Of a stretch of DNA of 64,000 bases, positions 29,501 to 37,797 are shown piece after piece; within the stretch, counting starts at the first letter, position 1; every line of letters starts with the position of its first letter. The notes beneath the pieces were generated by a model that saw nothing but the letters and a program-made list of their open reading frames with translations, searched no databases and was not told the origin of the DNA. This DNA comes from Moritella sp. F3 (GTDB taxonomy: Bacteria > Pseudomonadota > Gammaproteobacteria > Enterobacterales > Moritellaceae): the NCBI RefSeq assembly GCF_015082335.1, contig NZ_BLRL01000001.1, positions 1 through 64,000 on the forward strand, in the 5' to 3' direction. The position numbers and the translations under genes are program-made.

Positions 29501-31419
29501 AAGAGTTTACTTGTATTGCTGTTGGTGACATGGCTGGTGATGTATTTGGTAACGGTATGTTGTTATCAAAGAGCACCAAGTTAGTTGCTGCATTTAACCA
29601 CATGCATATCTTCATCGATCCGACCCCTGATTGTGCAACAAGTTATGCTGAACGTGATCGTTTATTTAATCTTCCACGCTCAAGCTGGTCTGATTATGAC
29701 CGTTCAATTATGTCTAAAGGCAGCGGTATCTTTCTACGCTCAGCAAAAGCGATCACGCTAACGCCTGAAATTAAGAAATTGTTAGGTACGAAAGTATCAT
29801 TAATGACCCCAACTGATTTAATCAAAGCGATCTTAACGTCTCAAGCCGATTTATTATGGAATGGCGGTATTGGTACTTATGTTAAAGCTGAGTCTGAAAC
29901 CAACAATGATGTAGGTGATCGTGCCAATGACCACGTACGTATTAACGGTAGTGAGCTAAACGTTAAGATTGTTGGTGAAGGTGGTAACTTAGGTTGTACA
30001 CAGCTAGGCCGTATTGAATACGGTAAAAATGGCGGTCGTATCAACAGTGACTTTATTGATAATGTGGGCGGGGTAGATTGCTCAGATAATGAAGTTAACA
30101 TTAAGATCTTGCTGAACAGCATCGTGAGTAACGGTGATTTGACGCGTAAGCAACGTAATGAATTATTGTATTCAATGACAGATGAAGTATCTGAAATTGT
30201 ATTGAATAATGCATACAAGCAAACGCTATCTGTTTCTGTGACTGAAACTCGTGCCGCTGAACAGTTAAAAGAACAAATCCGTTTCATACAAATGCTTGAA
30301 CGTAACGGCAAGTTAAATCGTCAACTTGAATTCTTACCAAGTGAAGACGAATTGGCTGAACGTCTGGCTAAAAACGAAGGCCTAACACGCCCTGAATTAG
30401 CTGTATTACTTGCATACGCAAAAATGCAATTGAAAGAGCAGCTTAATTGTCCTGAAGTCTTCGAAGATGAATTCTTGTCGGAATTACTTATCACTGCTTT
30501 CCCGCAGTTGTTACAAGATAAGTACAAAGCGCAAATGCAAGATCACCCACTTAGAAATGAAATCATTGCAACACGTCTTGCTAATGAAATCATTAATGAC
30601 ATGGGCCTTAACTTTGTTGGCCGTATGCAAGATGAAACTGGCTCAAGCGTTGTTGAAATTGCTAAATGTTTTGTTATTGCGAAACATGTTATTGGCATGG
30701 AAAACATGTGGGACGTAGTAACTGGCTTGGATAACGAGGTTGATTCTGCAACACAACTTGATATGTTATTTGAAAGCCGTCGCTATATTCGTCGTGCGTC
30801 TTGCTGGTTAGTACGTTACCGTGACCGTAACAAGAGTATTTCGGATACGATTGCTTTTTACAAACCTATCTACAACGGTATGAAAGAAAATACCGAGCAA
30901 GTACTGGTTGATGCTGACAAAGAAAAACAAAGCAAACGTATAAATGCATTGATTGAAAATTCAGTACCTGCAGACATTGCCAACGAGATTGTACATCAGA
31001 ACACTTTGTTCTCGGTATTCGATATTGCTGATGTATGTCAGCAACATCAAGTACCAATGTCATTAGTACAATCAGTGTTCTTCTCGTTAGGTAACAAACT
31101 ACAGTTACACGACTTCATGCATCAAATTAACTTGCAGCCGGTTGCTAACCATTGGCAAGCACTTGCAAGAGCCGCTTTCCGTGAAGAACTAGCCCTGCAA
31201 CAACGTAGCTTAACATCAGTGGTGTTATCTACTTGTTCATCAACAGGTAAGTGCGATATAATCATTGACGAATGGTTATCTGATAACGACACGCTTGTTG
31301 TTCGTTGGCTGCAAATGTTGGCTGATTTTAATATGAGCTCTTCGCATGAATTTGCTAAATTCTCAGTTGCATTACGAGAATTGAATTTACTTCAGTTAAG
31401 CTGCAGAAATGCGAGCTAA
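26569..31419 (+). CDS. gdhB: NAD-specific glutamate dehydrogenase, large (180-kDa) class
   Basis: This 1616-residue enzyme oxidises glutamate to 2-oxoglutarate and ammonia with NAD. It has a long N-terminal regulatory region with ACT-like segments (about 1-700), a central catalytic domain with GGLRWSDRREDFRTEV (about 815-830) and PVGAKGGFV containing Lys850, a Rossmann-type NAD domain (about 1000-1250), and a C-terminal helical region. Size and motifs fit the large tetrameric or hexameric enzymes first described in Streptomyces and Pseudomonas. The gene is monocistronic: its terminator lies just before pyrD. The 262-base leader holds no recognised element. Confidence 0.94.
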   Translation: MLNKTPIPVLLENVISLVKTKVDAKSNTLVEQFVTALYAGMRQEDLSSRSDSDLYCAAISLWNRLNSSSNDGPDICVYNPEISLNGWQSTHTIVEIIVADSPFLTESVMMALSRLGVISHLMLHQPIALKRDDSGRVNKILTNPKNAKNFTSETVFLIEIDRQTESSKLDAISAEITSVLNEIALAVNDWSPMQDKLLSVIDQLSKKSNKKGIDYTDTLKFLLWLSDHNFTLLGYRHYDIEPVKGDYVITPDCNSSLGIMKNSINNQGYGLANLSADAKSEVLSKNTLILTKSDAQSRVHRPANIDYVGIKLFDDNNNVIGEERFIGLYASSIYNSSAIDIPLISDKIKRVLEASGYNPVNHSYKALLNILETYPRDELIQSSEADILHCALGVLHMQDRDQVKLFVRKDLFGRYYSCMVYVTKERYNTQLREKTQQVLADYLGSDKEVEFNTYFSEGNMARTQYLVHVDQNVKEVNVNLAEIEQNLTEAAKSWNDKLKTAIVSHYGEEKGRSLSEKYILAFPQSYKEYVLPNSAVADIIKLETLSTEHKLEMIFYRAQEEQHDSNHVRLKLFHKDQPIHLSDVLPMLENMGLKVLGETPFKVKTADGTVYWVLDFTMLYTGDNVLDTTERSADFMSTFHQVWENRLENDGFNKLVLKTNLSGRQISVLRSYAKYMRQIGNNFSQAYIENTLASLPELANSLYCYFHQKFAMDQGEIDSLDIIANFETKLEQVNNLDDDRIIRRFIDLITATSRTNFYQVDSRLKTADQSKAYISFKFESSLIPDMPLPLPKFEVFVYSPQVEGVHLRGGKVARGGLRWSDRREDFRTEVLGLVKAQQVKNTVIVPVGAKGGFVCKQIQPNHSRDEAFSIGKECYRTFIRGLLDITDNIVDGELVHPTNVRFYDEDDSYLVVAADKGTATFSDIANEISDEYNFWLGDAFASGGSVGYDHKKMGITAKGAWESVKRHFREMGINCQEEEFTCIAVGDMAGDVFGNGMLLSKSTKLVAAFNHMHIFIDPTPDCATSYAERDRLFNLPRSSWSDYDRSIMSKGSGIFLRSAKAITLTPEIKKLLGTKVSLMTPTDLIKAILTSQADLLWNGGIGTYVKAESETNNDVGDRANDHVRINGSELNVKIVGEGGNLGCTQLGRIEYGKNGGRINSDFIDNVGGVDCSDNEVNIKILLNSIVSNGDLTRKQRNELLYSMTDEVSEIVLNNAYKQTLSVSVTETRAAEQLKEQIRFIQMLERNGKLNRQLEFLPSEDELAERLAKNEGLTRPELAVLLAYAKMQLKEQLNCPEVFEDEFLSELLITAFPQLLQDKYKAQMQDHPLRNEIIATRLANEIINDMGLNFVGRMQDETGSSVVEIAKCFVIAKHVIGMENMWDVVTGLDNEVDSATQLDMLFESRRYIRRASCWLVRYRDRNKSISDTIAFYKPIYNGMKENTEQVLVDADKEKQSKRINALIENSVPADIANEIVHQNTLFSVFDIADVCQQHQVPMSLVQSVFFSLGNKLQLHDFMHQINLQPVANHWQALARAAFREELALQQRSLTSVVLSTCSSTGKCDIIIDEWLSDNDTLVVRWLQMLADFNMSSSHEFAKFSVALRELNLLQLSCRNAS

Positions 31420-31469
31420 CAAGTAAGTTAATGTTTGCGTAGGCACTCAATTAAAATGATTTAATTATG

Positions 31470-31495
31470 AAGCACTGTTGATACAGTGCTTTTTT
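31470..31495 (+). terminator. Intrinsic terminator of gdhB
   Basis: AAGCACTGT pairs with ACAGTGCTT around TGAT and is followed by a T run. It lies 50 bases after gdhB and its tail reaches the ribosome-binding site of pyrD (GAGGA at 31498), so the pyrD promoter must overlap or precede it, or read-through must supply pyrD. Confidence 0.82.
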
Positions 31496-31509
31496 ATGAG
31501 GAATAGAAA

Positions 31510-32520
31510 ATGTTATATCGTATTGCACGTGAATTTTTCTTTATGCAAGACCCAGAAGTAGTGCATGAAATGACAATCAAAGGGTTAAAATTAACGGGTT
31601 CTACTCCTTTAAGTTGCTTATATGCGCAGAAATTACCAAGTAAACCAGTGACCGTAATGGGACTCACATTTGATAACCCTGTTGGTTTAGCTGCTGGTCT
31701 TGATAAAAATGGCGAGTGTATTGATGCCTTTGCTGCAATGGGCTTTGGTTTCATTGAAGTTGGTACCGTTACACCGCGTCCACAAGACGGTAACGAAAAG
31801 CCGCGTATCTTCCGTATCACTGAAGCTGAAGCGATCATTAACCGTATGGGCTTCAATAACGCAGGTGTCGATGCGCTGGTTGAAAACGTGAAAGCGGCCA
31901 ATTATAAAGGTATCTTAGGCATCAATATTGGTAAGAATAAAGACACGCCAATAGAAAAGGGTAACGATGATTACCTTATTTGTATGGATAAGGTTTACCA
32001 ACACGCTTCTTATATCACTATTAACATCTCATCACCAAATACGCCTGGGTTACGTACGCTACAATATGGTGAAGCTTTGGATAGCCTATTAAGCTGCCTT
32101 AAAGAGCGCCAATCTGAGTTGACAAAAAAACATGAGAAATATGTACCTTTAGCAGTGAAGATAGCACCTGATTTAACAGATGATGAACTAGCGCAAGTTG
32201 CAGAGTCTTTAGTTAAGTACAAAATGGATGGTGTGATCGCAACAAACACGACATTAGATAGAACTTTAGTACACGATATGCCGCACGCGAGTGAAGCGGG
32301 TGGTTTGAGTGGACGCCCAGTACAACATGCCAGTACTGAAATTGTACGTAAGCTGGCTGTATTGCTTGATGGTCAATTACCTATTATCGGTGTAGGTGGT
32401 ATTGATTCCGCTGTAGCAGCAAAAGAAAAATTCATTGCTGGCGCGGATTTAGTACAGGTATATAGTGGTTTTATCTATAAAGGTCCTAAATTAGTTAAAA
32501 ACATTGTAAAAACATTGTAA
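31510..32520 (+). CDS. pyrD: Dihydroorotate dehydrogenase, class 2 (quinone-dependent)
   Basis: This 336-residue FMN enzyme oxidises dihydroorotate to orotate at the inner membrane in pyrimidine synthesis. The N-terminal amphipathic helix (about 1-30) is the membrane/quinone segment of class 2 enzymes. The active-site Ser175 lies in [11 protein letters not shown], the same numbering as E. coli PyrD. FMN-phosphate motifs GVGGID and SGFIYKGP are near the C-terminus. The last codons and the stop lie inside three exact copies of an 11-bp repeat, so the C-terminal residues may vary between strains. It is followed by zapC, a common gammaproteobacterial order. Confidence 0.96.
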   Translation: MLYRIAREFFFMQDPEVVHEMTIKGLKLTGSTPLSCLYAQKLPSKPVTVMGLTFDNPVGLAAGLDKNGECIDAFAAMGFGFIEVGTVTPRPQDGNEKPRIFRITEAEAIINRMGFNNAGVDALVENVKAANYKGILGINIGKNKDTPIEKGNDDYLICMDKVYQHASYITINISSPNTPGLRTLQYGEALDSLLSCLKERQSELTKKHEKYVPLAVKIAPDLTDDELAQVAESLVKYKMDGVIATNTTLDRTLVHDMPHASEAGGLSGRPVQHASTEIVRKLAVLLDGQLPIIGVGGIDSAVAAKEKFIAGADLVQVYSGFIYKGPKLVKNIVKTL

Positions 32521-32529
32521 AAACATTGT
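32497..32529 (+). repeat. Three tandem copies of an 11-bp unit across the pyrD stop codon
   Basis: The unit AAAAACATTGT occurs three times in succession (32497-32507, 32508-32518, 32519-32529). The pyrD stop TAA (32518-32520) spans the junction of copies two and three. Because 11 is not a multiple of three, a gain or loss of one unit would change the last residues of PyrD only. Confidence 0.95.
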
Positions 32530-32631
32530 AAAATTACGCTTGGTTTTAGTCTGTTTTTCTGTTATACCTATTTACTTATGCAACTGGTGTAGTTACACTG
32601 GTCGATAGTTAATTACATTACTGGTATCAGG

Positions 32632-33192
32632 ATGTTACTAGAACCAAGCAATAAGTGGTATTGGCAATATGACTGCGCAGGTCAATTCATCGTTATTCAA
32701 TTATCGGATGGACTTGCAATGTCTTGCCATTTAGATAAACGCAACATGAATAATTTGTGCAAAGGACGGATTAACTTTTGCGCAGAAGATTCAAGTTACT
32801 ATTACTATTTCTTAGAGGCACTCAAAGATTTAGCTTTTAGTGTGCCTGAAAAAGTGCAAATAGCGCTAAATGCGGTGACTAATCTTCGCTTTCAAAAAGT
32901 AAAAATGCCTCAAAGCTGGTTCTTTGATTATACAAATTTAGAATCATCGTTTAGTACCGGAGATATCATCACTCTGTCTTTGCGCGGTACTCAAGTCCAA
33001 TTTGTAGTACTTGAAGCTGATGATCGAGTATCGACTTGCATGTTATTAGAAGATTCGATAAAGCTGTCTGACATGAAGACGTTAGTCAAATTTGATGTGA
33101 TCCGCGTAATGAACGATCGCGTACAACTGCAACAAGCTGTAACAAATCAATTAACAGATGATTCATTTTCCTACGTTCAGATCTTGGCGTAA
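32632..33192 (+). CDS. zapC: Cell division protein ZapC
   Basis: This 186-residue cytoplasmic protein stabilises FtsZ filament bundles at the division ring. Recognisable ZapC features are the N-terminal KWYWQYD segment, LNAVTNLRFQKVKMPQSWFF (about 82-101), and a C-terminal FDVIRVMNDRVQ (about 160-171), each with a clear counterpart in the E. coli protein (180 residues). It lies between pyrD and rlmKL, as in E. coli and Vibrio. The start ATG at 32632 follows a weak AGGATG-like site. Confidence 0.9.
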   Translation: MLLEPSNKWYWQYDCAGQFIVIQLSDGLAMSCHLDKRNMNNLCKGRINFCAEDSSYYYYFLEALKDLAFSVPEKVQIALNAVTNLRFQKVKMPQSWFFDYTNLESSFSTGDIITLSLRGTQVQFVVLEADDRVSTCMLLEDSIKLSDMKTLVKFDVIRVMNDRVQLQQAVTNQLTDDSFSYVQILA

Positions 33193-33263
33193 CATAATCT
33201 AGCAATAAACCCCCCGTTTATCTAAGAATTTCCCCAACATGACTATGCGACTATAAGGCTGCG

Positions 33264-33272
33264 TGGTATAAT
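33264..33272 (+). promoter_or_regulatory. Extended -10 promoter of rlmKL
   Basis: TGGTATAAT is a perfect extended -10 element about 75 bases before the rlmKL start. No good -35 hexamer lies at the proper distance, which is typical of extended -10 promoters. Confidence 0.55.
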
Positions 33273-33347
33273 TCGCGCCCATTAATAATCACATTGCTTA
33301 CTTTCTTTTTGACTAGAAAGTATCTCGAAATAATATAGGCTTTCAAA

Positions 33348-35480
33348 TTGACTAAACTCAACACTTATTTTGCTTCTTCCCCTAAGGGTTTAGAACTTCT
33401 ACTTAAAGAAGAGCTAATTGAACTTGGCGCACAAGACTGCCGTGAAACAATGGCTGGTGTCGCATTTAAATCTACTCAATTAACAGCGTATAAAATTTGT
33501 CTGTGGAGCCGCTTAGCATCTCGAGTGACCTTGCAATTAAAAACATTCAAAATTTTCGATGTGTTAGACCTTTACCTTGCGGTAAGCGGCATGCATTGGG
33601 AAAAGATTTTTGATCTTGATAAAACGTTTGCTGTTTCTTGTTCTGGTACAAATGACAGTATCCGTGATACTCAGTTTGGCGCGTTGAAAGTGAAGGATGG
33701 TATTGTTGACCGTTTCACTAAAAGCATGAGCGACCGTCCAAACGTAGCTAAGAATGACCCTGATGTGCGTATTCACTTACACATCCGTCGTGAAGAAGCG
33801 ACACTGTCTCTTGATTTATGTGGTAATGGTTTACACCAGCGTGGTTATCGTCAAGGAACCGGCGCAGCACCACTTAAAGAAAACTTAGCAGCTGCAATCA
33901 TTAAACGTAGTGGCTACACTGATGGTTTATTAGTTGATCCTATGTGTGGGTCTGCAACGCTGCTTATCGAAGCCGCATTAATGGCGCTTAAAGTACCTGC
34001 AGGTATCTTACGTTCACGTTACTGTTTCCAGCAGCTAAATGATTTCGATCAATCAGGTTGGGAAGAATTAGTTGCACAAGCTAAATATCAAGCACGTAAA
34101 AACATTGCGAATACCGACCTAAAAGTATACGGCTTTGATAAAAGCTGGCGTGTACTTGACCAAGCAAAAGCCAACGTGCGTGCAGCGGGTCTAGAACATG
34201 TGATTGAATTAGAAGCGGGTGACGCTAAAAACCTAGTGAACGACTTTACCAGTGAAGGCACATTAATTTGTAACCCTCCTTATGGTGAGCGTATGGGTGA
34301 ACAGCCTGAATTGATCGTACTACACCAAGTACTAGGTGAGCGATTAAAGAGTGAGTTCTCTGGCTGGAATGTTGCATTCTTCTCATCAAACCCTGATTTA
34401 TTATCTCGTTTAGGCATGCGTGCTAACAAGCAATATAAACTGTTTAATGGTGGCCTTGAGTGTTTCCTTAAACTTTATCAAATCTCATCAGTAGCACGTC
34501 AAGTTAAAGCACACGTTGAAACACAGATGACGCCAGGCTTTGCGGAAGAATTCCGTAACCGCTTGAAGAAGAACATCAAGCTGTTATCAAAATGGGCTAA
34601 AAAAGAAAATATTAACTGCTACCGTTTATATGACGCTGATTTACCTAACTACAATGCAGCAATCGATCTGTATGACGATTGGATTGTAGTTCAAGAATAT
34701 CAAGCACCAAAAGATGTACCTGAGCAAAAAGCCAAGCAACGTATTATGGATATTGTTGCTGTAACGCTCGATGTTACCGGAATCGATCCTAACAAGTTAG
34801 TATTGAAAGTACGTCAGAAGCAGAAAGGCAGTAACCAATACGAAAAACTACAACAAGTTAAGTCAGTGTTCACAGTAAGTGAATATGGCGCTCAATTTGA
34901 AGTGAACATGAAAGACTACTTAGATACAGGTCTATTTATTGATCACCGTTTAACGCGTCAAATGCTAGGTAAAATGAGTGCAGGTAAGCGTTTCTTAAAC
35001 CTATTCTCATACACTGGTAGTGCAAGTGTGCACGCAATTTTAGGTGGTGCTGAATCATCTGTTACTGTAGACATGTCAAATACTTACCTTGACTGGGCTA
35101 AGCGTAATTTTGAATTAAACAACATCAGTATGCGCAAGCATGAAGTTGTGCAAGCTGATTGCTTATCATGGTTAGCACGTTGTGAAGACAAGTTCGACCT
35201 TATCTTTATTGATCCGCCAACATTCTCAAATTCAAAGCGTATGGAAGATAGCTTTGATGTTGAACGTGATCACATACAATTATTCACTTGGTTAGAAAAT
35301 ATTCTTTCTGCGCGTGGTGAGATTGTATTCTCTAATAATAAACGTAACTTTAAATTAGACACTGAAGCATTAGAGAAACTAGGCTTAAAAGCAAAAAATA
35401 TTACTGAACAAAATCGTTCTAAAGATTTCGCTCGTAATAAGAACATCAATAATTGCTGGCTTGTAACACGAGTGGGCTAA
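33348..35480 (+). CDS. rlmL: 23S rRNA methyltransferase RlmKL (m2G2445 and m7G2069)
   Basis: This 710-residue natural fusion carries two SAM-dependent methyltransferases. The N-terminal half has a THUMP domain (about 45-155) and the RlmL methylase with DPMCGSATLLIEAA (about 200) and the catalytic NPPYGER (about 318-324). The C-terminal half is RlmK with NLFSYTGSASVHA (about 561) and IDPPTFSNSKRMED (about 624-637). The start codon is TTG, preceded by a weak ATAGG; this start gives the N-terminus expected from E. coli. It overlaps the next gene by one base (TAATG), so the two are coupled. Confidence 0.94.
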   Translation: MTKLNTYFASSPKGLELLLKEELIELGAQDCRETMAGVAFKSTQLTAYKICLWSRLASRVTLQLKTFKIFDVLDLYLAVSGMHWEKIFDLDKTFAVSCSGTNDSIRDTQFGALKVKDGIVDRFTKSMSDRPNVAKNDPDVRIHLHIRREEATLSLDLCGNGLHQRGYRQGTGAAPLKENLAAAIIKRSGYTDGLLVDPMCGSATLLIEAALMALKVPAGILRSRYCFQQLNDFDQSGWEELVAQAKYQARKNIANTDLKVYGFDKSWRVLDQAKANVRAAGLEHVIELEAGDAKNLVNDFTSEGTLICNPPYGERMGEQPELIVLHQVLGERLKSEFSGWNVAFFSSNPDLLSRLGMRANKQYKLFNGGLECFLKLYQISSVARQVKAHVETQMTPGFAEEFRNRLKKNIKLLSKWAKKENINCYRLYDADLPNYNAAIDLYDDWIVVQEYQAPKDVPEQKAKQRIMDIVAVTLDVTGIDPNKLVLKVRQKQKGSNQYEKLQQVKSVFTVSEYGAQFEVNMKDYLDTGLFIDHRLTRQMLGKMSAGKRFLNLFSYTGSASVHAILGGAESSVTVDMSNTYLDWAKRNFELNNISMRKHEVVQADCLSWLARCEDKFDLIFIDPPTFSNSKRMEDSFDVERDHIQLFTWLENILSARGEIVFSNNKRNFKLDTEALEKLGLKAKNITEQNRSKDFARNKNINNCWLVTRVG

Positions 35481-35716
35481 TGACTAGATTCGCGTTCTAC
35501 ACAACAGAAGGTTGTCATTTATGTGAACAGGCTTGGGAGCAGGTTATTGCTCTGGACTTAGTAAACGACATGACACAAATTGAAATCATTCACGACGAGG
35601 CTGACATAGCCCGTTATGGTATTCGTATTCCTGTGATTAGGGATTGTGAGACTGAAAAGGAAATTGGTTGGCCTTTTGATGTGACAGAATTAGCTTATTT
35701 TATCAACCAAGACTGA
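35480..35716 (+). CDS. Glutaredoxin-family (DUF836) thiol protein
   Basis: This 78-residue thioredoxin-fold protein has the dithiol motif CHLC near residue 11 in YTTEGCHLCEQAW, and the cis-proline segment IRIPVIRD (about 52-59). A longer frame opens at 35453, but the ATG at 35480, coupled to the rlmKL stop, gives the family's normal N-terminus. Members lie between rlmL and uup in many Vibrio and Shewanella genomes. The redox partner is not known. Confidence 0.85.
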   Translation: MTRFAFYTTEGCHLCEQAWEQVIALDLVNDMTQIEIIHDEADIARYGIRIPVIRDCETEKEIGWPFDVTELAYFINQD

Positions 35717-35727
35717 TTTATTTGATT

Positions 35728-35777
35728 AAATCCGAGTTATTTTCAATTACACCGTGATTGTTAAGCTCGGATTTTTT
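35728..35777 (+). terminator. Intrinsic terminator after rlmKL-glutaredoxin
   Basis: AAATCCGAG (35728-35736) pairs with CTCGGATTT (35766-35774) around a long loop and runs into six T. It starts 11 bases past the stop codon. Confidence 0.75.
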
Positions 35778-35874
35778 CTATTTTACAACTTTATGTTAGA
35801 ATCTAACTAACTGCTTGTTTCTTCGATTTGAATTTCAATACAGAAACAATAAATTATTTTATTAAGGAATTACC

Positions 35875-37782
35875 GTGGCTGTTATCACGTTACAAAATGC
35901 TTGTCTTGCCTTTGGCGACCTACCGCTATTAAACCATGCCGATGCTGTATTCGAACGCAAAGAACGCGTATGTCTTGTGGGTCGTAATGGTGCTGGTAAA
36001 TCGACAATGATGAAAGTTATTGGCGGCGAAATCCAACTTGATGATGGCGTATTGCGTATTGAACAAGATGCTGTTGTATCTCGTTTAGAGCAAGATCCAC
36101 CGAAAGTAAGTGGCGTTACAATTTTTGATTTTGTTGCGGGTGGTTTAGCTGACATCGGTCAAGTGCTAAAAGACTACCATCACCAAGCGATCCTTGTAGG
36201 TGAAGATTACAGTGAGAAAGCATTAAACAAATTAATGCGTCTACAAGAAGAACTTGATAACCGTAACGGTTGGGAGTTTGAGCAAAACATCGAACAAGTA
36301 CTGACACGTTTAGATTTAGACGCTGATATGATGCTTGATGATTTGTCGGGTGGTTGGTTACGCCGTGCTGCGCTAGCTCGTGCACTTGCAAGCAAGCCTG
36401 ATCTGCTATTATTAGACGAACCAACGAACCACTTGGATATCGAATCAATCCTTTGGTTAGAAGAGTTCTTAAAAGACTTCGCCGGTACAATCATTTTCGT
36501 AAGCCATGATAGAAGTTTCATTCGATCTATGGCAACACGTATTATTGATATTGACCGTGGTAACTTGATGTCTTTCCCTGGTAACTATGATGAATATCTA
36601 GTAGGTAAAGAAGAGGCACTCCGTGTAGAAGACGAACAAAATGCATTATTCGATAAACGTTTAGCGCAAGAAGAAGTGTGGATCCGTCAAGGCGTTAAAG
36701 CCCGTCGTACACGTAACGAAGGTCGCGTTAAAGCACTGAAAGAAATGCGTAACGAACGTAGCGAACGCTTGAACGTACAAGGTAAAGCGAAAATTACAGT
36801 TGATGAAACATCACGTTCAGGTAAACGTATCTTTGAAGGCGAAGACGTATCTTACGGTTTCGAAAACAAGCAAATTGTTAAAGATTTTACCTTTAACATT
36901 ATGCGCGGCGATAAAATTGCATTTGTTGGTCCAAATGGTTGTGGTAAGAGTACATTAATCAAGTTATTGCTTGAAGAGTTACAACCACAAGCGGGTATCA
37001 TCAAATGTGGTACTAAGTTGGAAGTATCTTACTTCGACCAACACCGTACAGAATTAGATCTTGAAAAAACAGTAATCGATAATCTAGCTGATGGTAAACA
37101 AGAAGTTGTTGTTAATGGTAAGCCACGTCATGCACTCGGTTACTTACAAGACTTCTTATTCCATCCACAACGTGCTCGTACTCCGGTAAAGGTATTGTCT
37201 GGTGGTGAACGTAACCGTCTATTATTAGCTAAATTATTCCTAAAACCATCTAATCTTTTGATTATGGATGAACCAACCAATGATTTAGATATCGAAACAT
37301 TGGAACTTTTAGAAGAATTACTTGCCAATTATCAGGGTACGTTATTATTAGTAAGCCATGATCGTAACTTTATCGATAACACAGTTGAAAGTTGCTGGAT
37401 GTTTGATGGTGAAGGGAACATCACTAACTTTGTTGGTGGTTACCATGATGCTAAGAATCAACAAGCAAATACAATATCTATGTCAGCAAAGCCAAAGGCT
37501 AAACCTGTTGTAGAAGCACCTGTTAAACAAGCTAAACCAGCTAAGACTGCGAAGGCAAAAAAACTGCCTTACAATATGCAAGTTGAGCTTGAAAAATTGC
37601 CTGCAAAAATGGAACAACTGGAAGAACTAGTTGAAACGTTGCAAGCTGAAATTAATCAACCTGAATTCTTTAATAAGCCTGAAAGCGAAACGAAAGCAAT
37701 GCTAGAAAATCTTGCGGGTAAAGAGCAAGAACTAGAAACGGCATTCGCTCGCTGGGAAGAGCTTGAAGAAATGAAAGGCTAA
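35875..37782 (+). CDS. uup: ABC-F ATPase Uup
   Basis: This 635-residue soluble protein has two ABC ATPase domains. Domain one has GRNGAGKSTMMK near residue 37 and the signature LSGGWLRRAALARAL near 154; domain two has GPNGCGKSTLIK near 347 and LSGGERNRLLLAKL near 442. A linker between them and a C-terminal coiled coil (about 565-635) complete the ABC-F pattern. There are no membrane helices. Uup acts on the ribosome or on nucleic acids, with effects on transposon excision in E. coli. The start codon is GTG after AAGGAA. The following DUF3466 gene starts 15 bases later, so they form an operon. Confidence 0.93.
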   Translation: MAVITLQNACLAFGDLPLLNHADAVFERKERVCLVGRNGAGKSTMMKVIGGEIQLDDGVLRIEQDAVVSRLEQDPPKVSGVTIFDFVAGGLADIGQVLKDYHHQAILVGEDYSEKALNKLMRLQEELDNRNGWEFEQNIEQVLTRLDLDADMMLDDLSGGWLRRAALARALASKPDLLLLDEPTNHLDIESILWLEEFLKDFAGTIIFVSHDRSFIRSMATRIIDIDRGNLMSFPGNYDEYLVGKEEALRVEDEQNALFDKRLAQEEVWIRQGVKARRTRNEGRVKALKEMRNERSERLNVQGKAKITVDETSRSGKRIFEGEDVSYGFENKQIVKDFTFNIMRGDKIAFVGPNGCGKSTLIKLLLEELQPQAGIIKCGTKLEVSYFDQHRTELDLEKTVIDNLADGKQEVVVNGKPRHALGYLQDFLFHPQRARTPVKVLSGGERNRLLLAKLFLKPSNLLIMDEPTNDLDIETLELLEELLANYQGTLLLVSHDRNFIDNTVESCWMFDGEGNITNFVGGYHDAKNQQANTISMSAKPKAKPVVEAPVKQAKPAKTAKAKKLPYNMQVELEKLPAKMEQLEELVETLQAEINQPEFFNKPESETKAMLENLAGKEQELETAFARWEELEEMKG

Positions 37783-37797
37783 GGAAATCTAAACATA

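Noticed and set aside
33348..35480. Two separate methyltransferase genes rather than one fused gene
   Set aside because: The frame is continuous, and the RlmL-RlmK fusion is the normal state in gammaproteobacteria.
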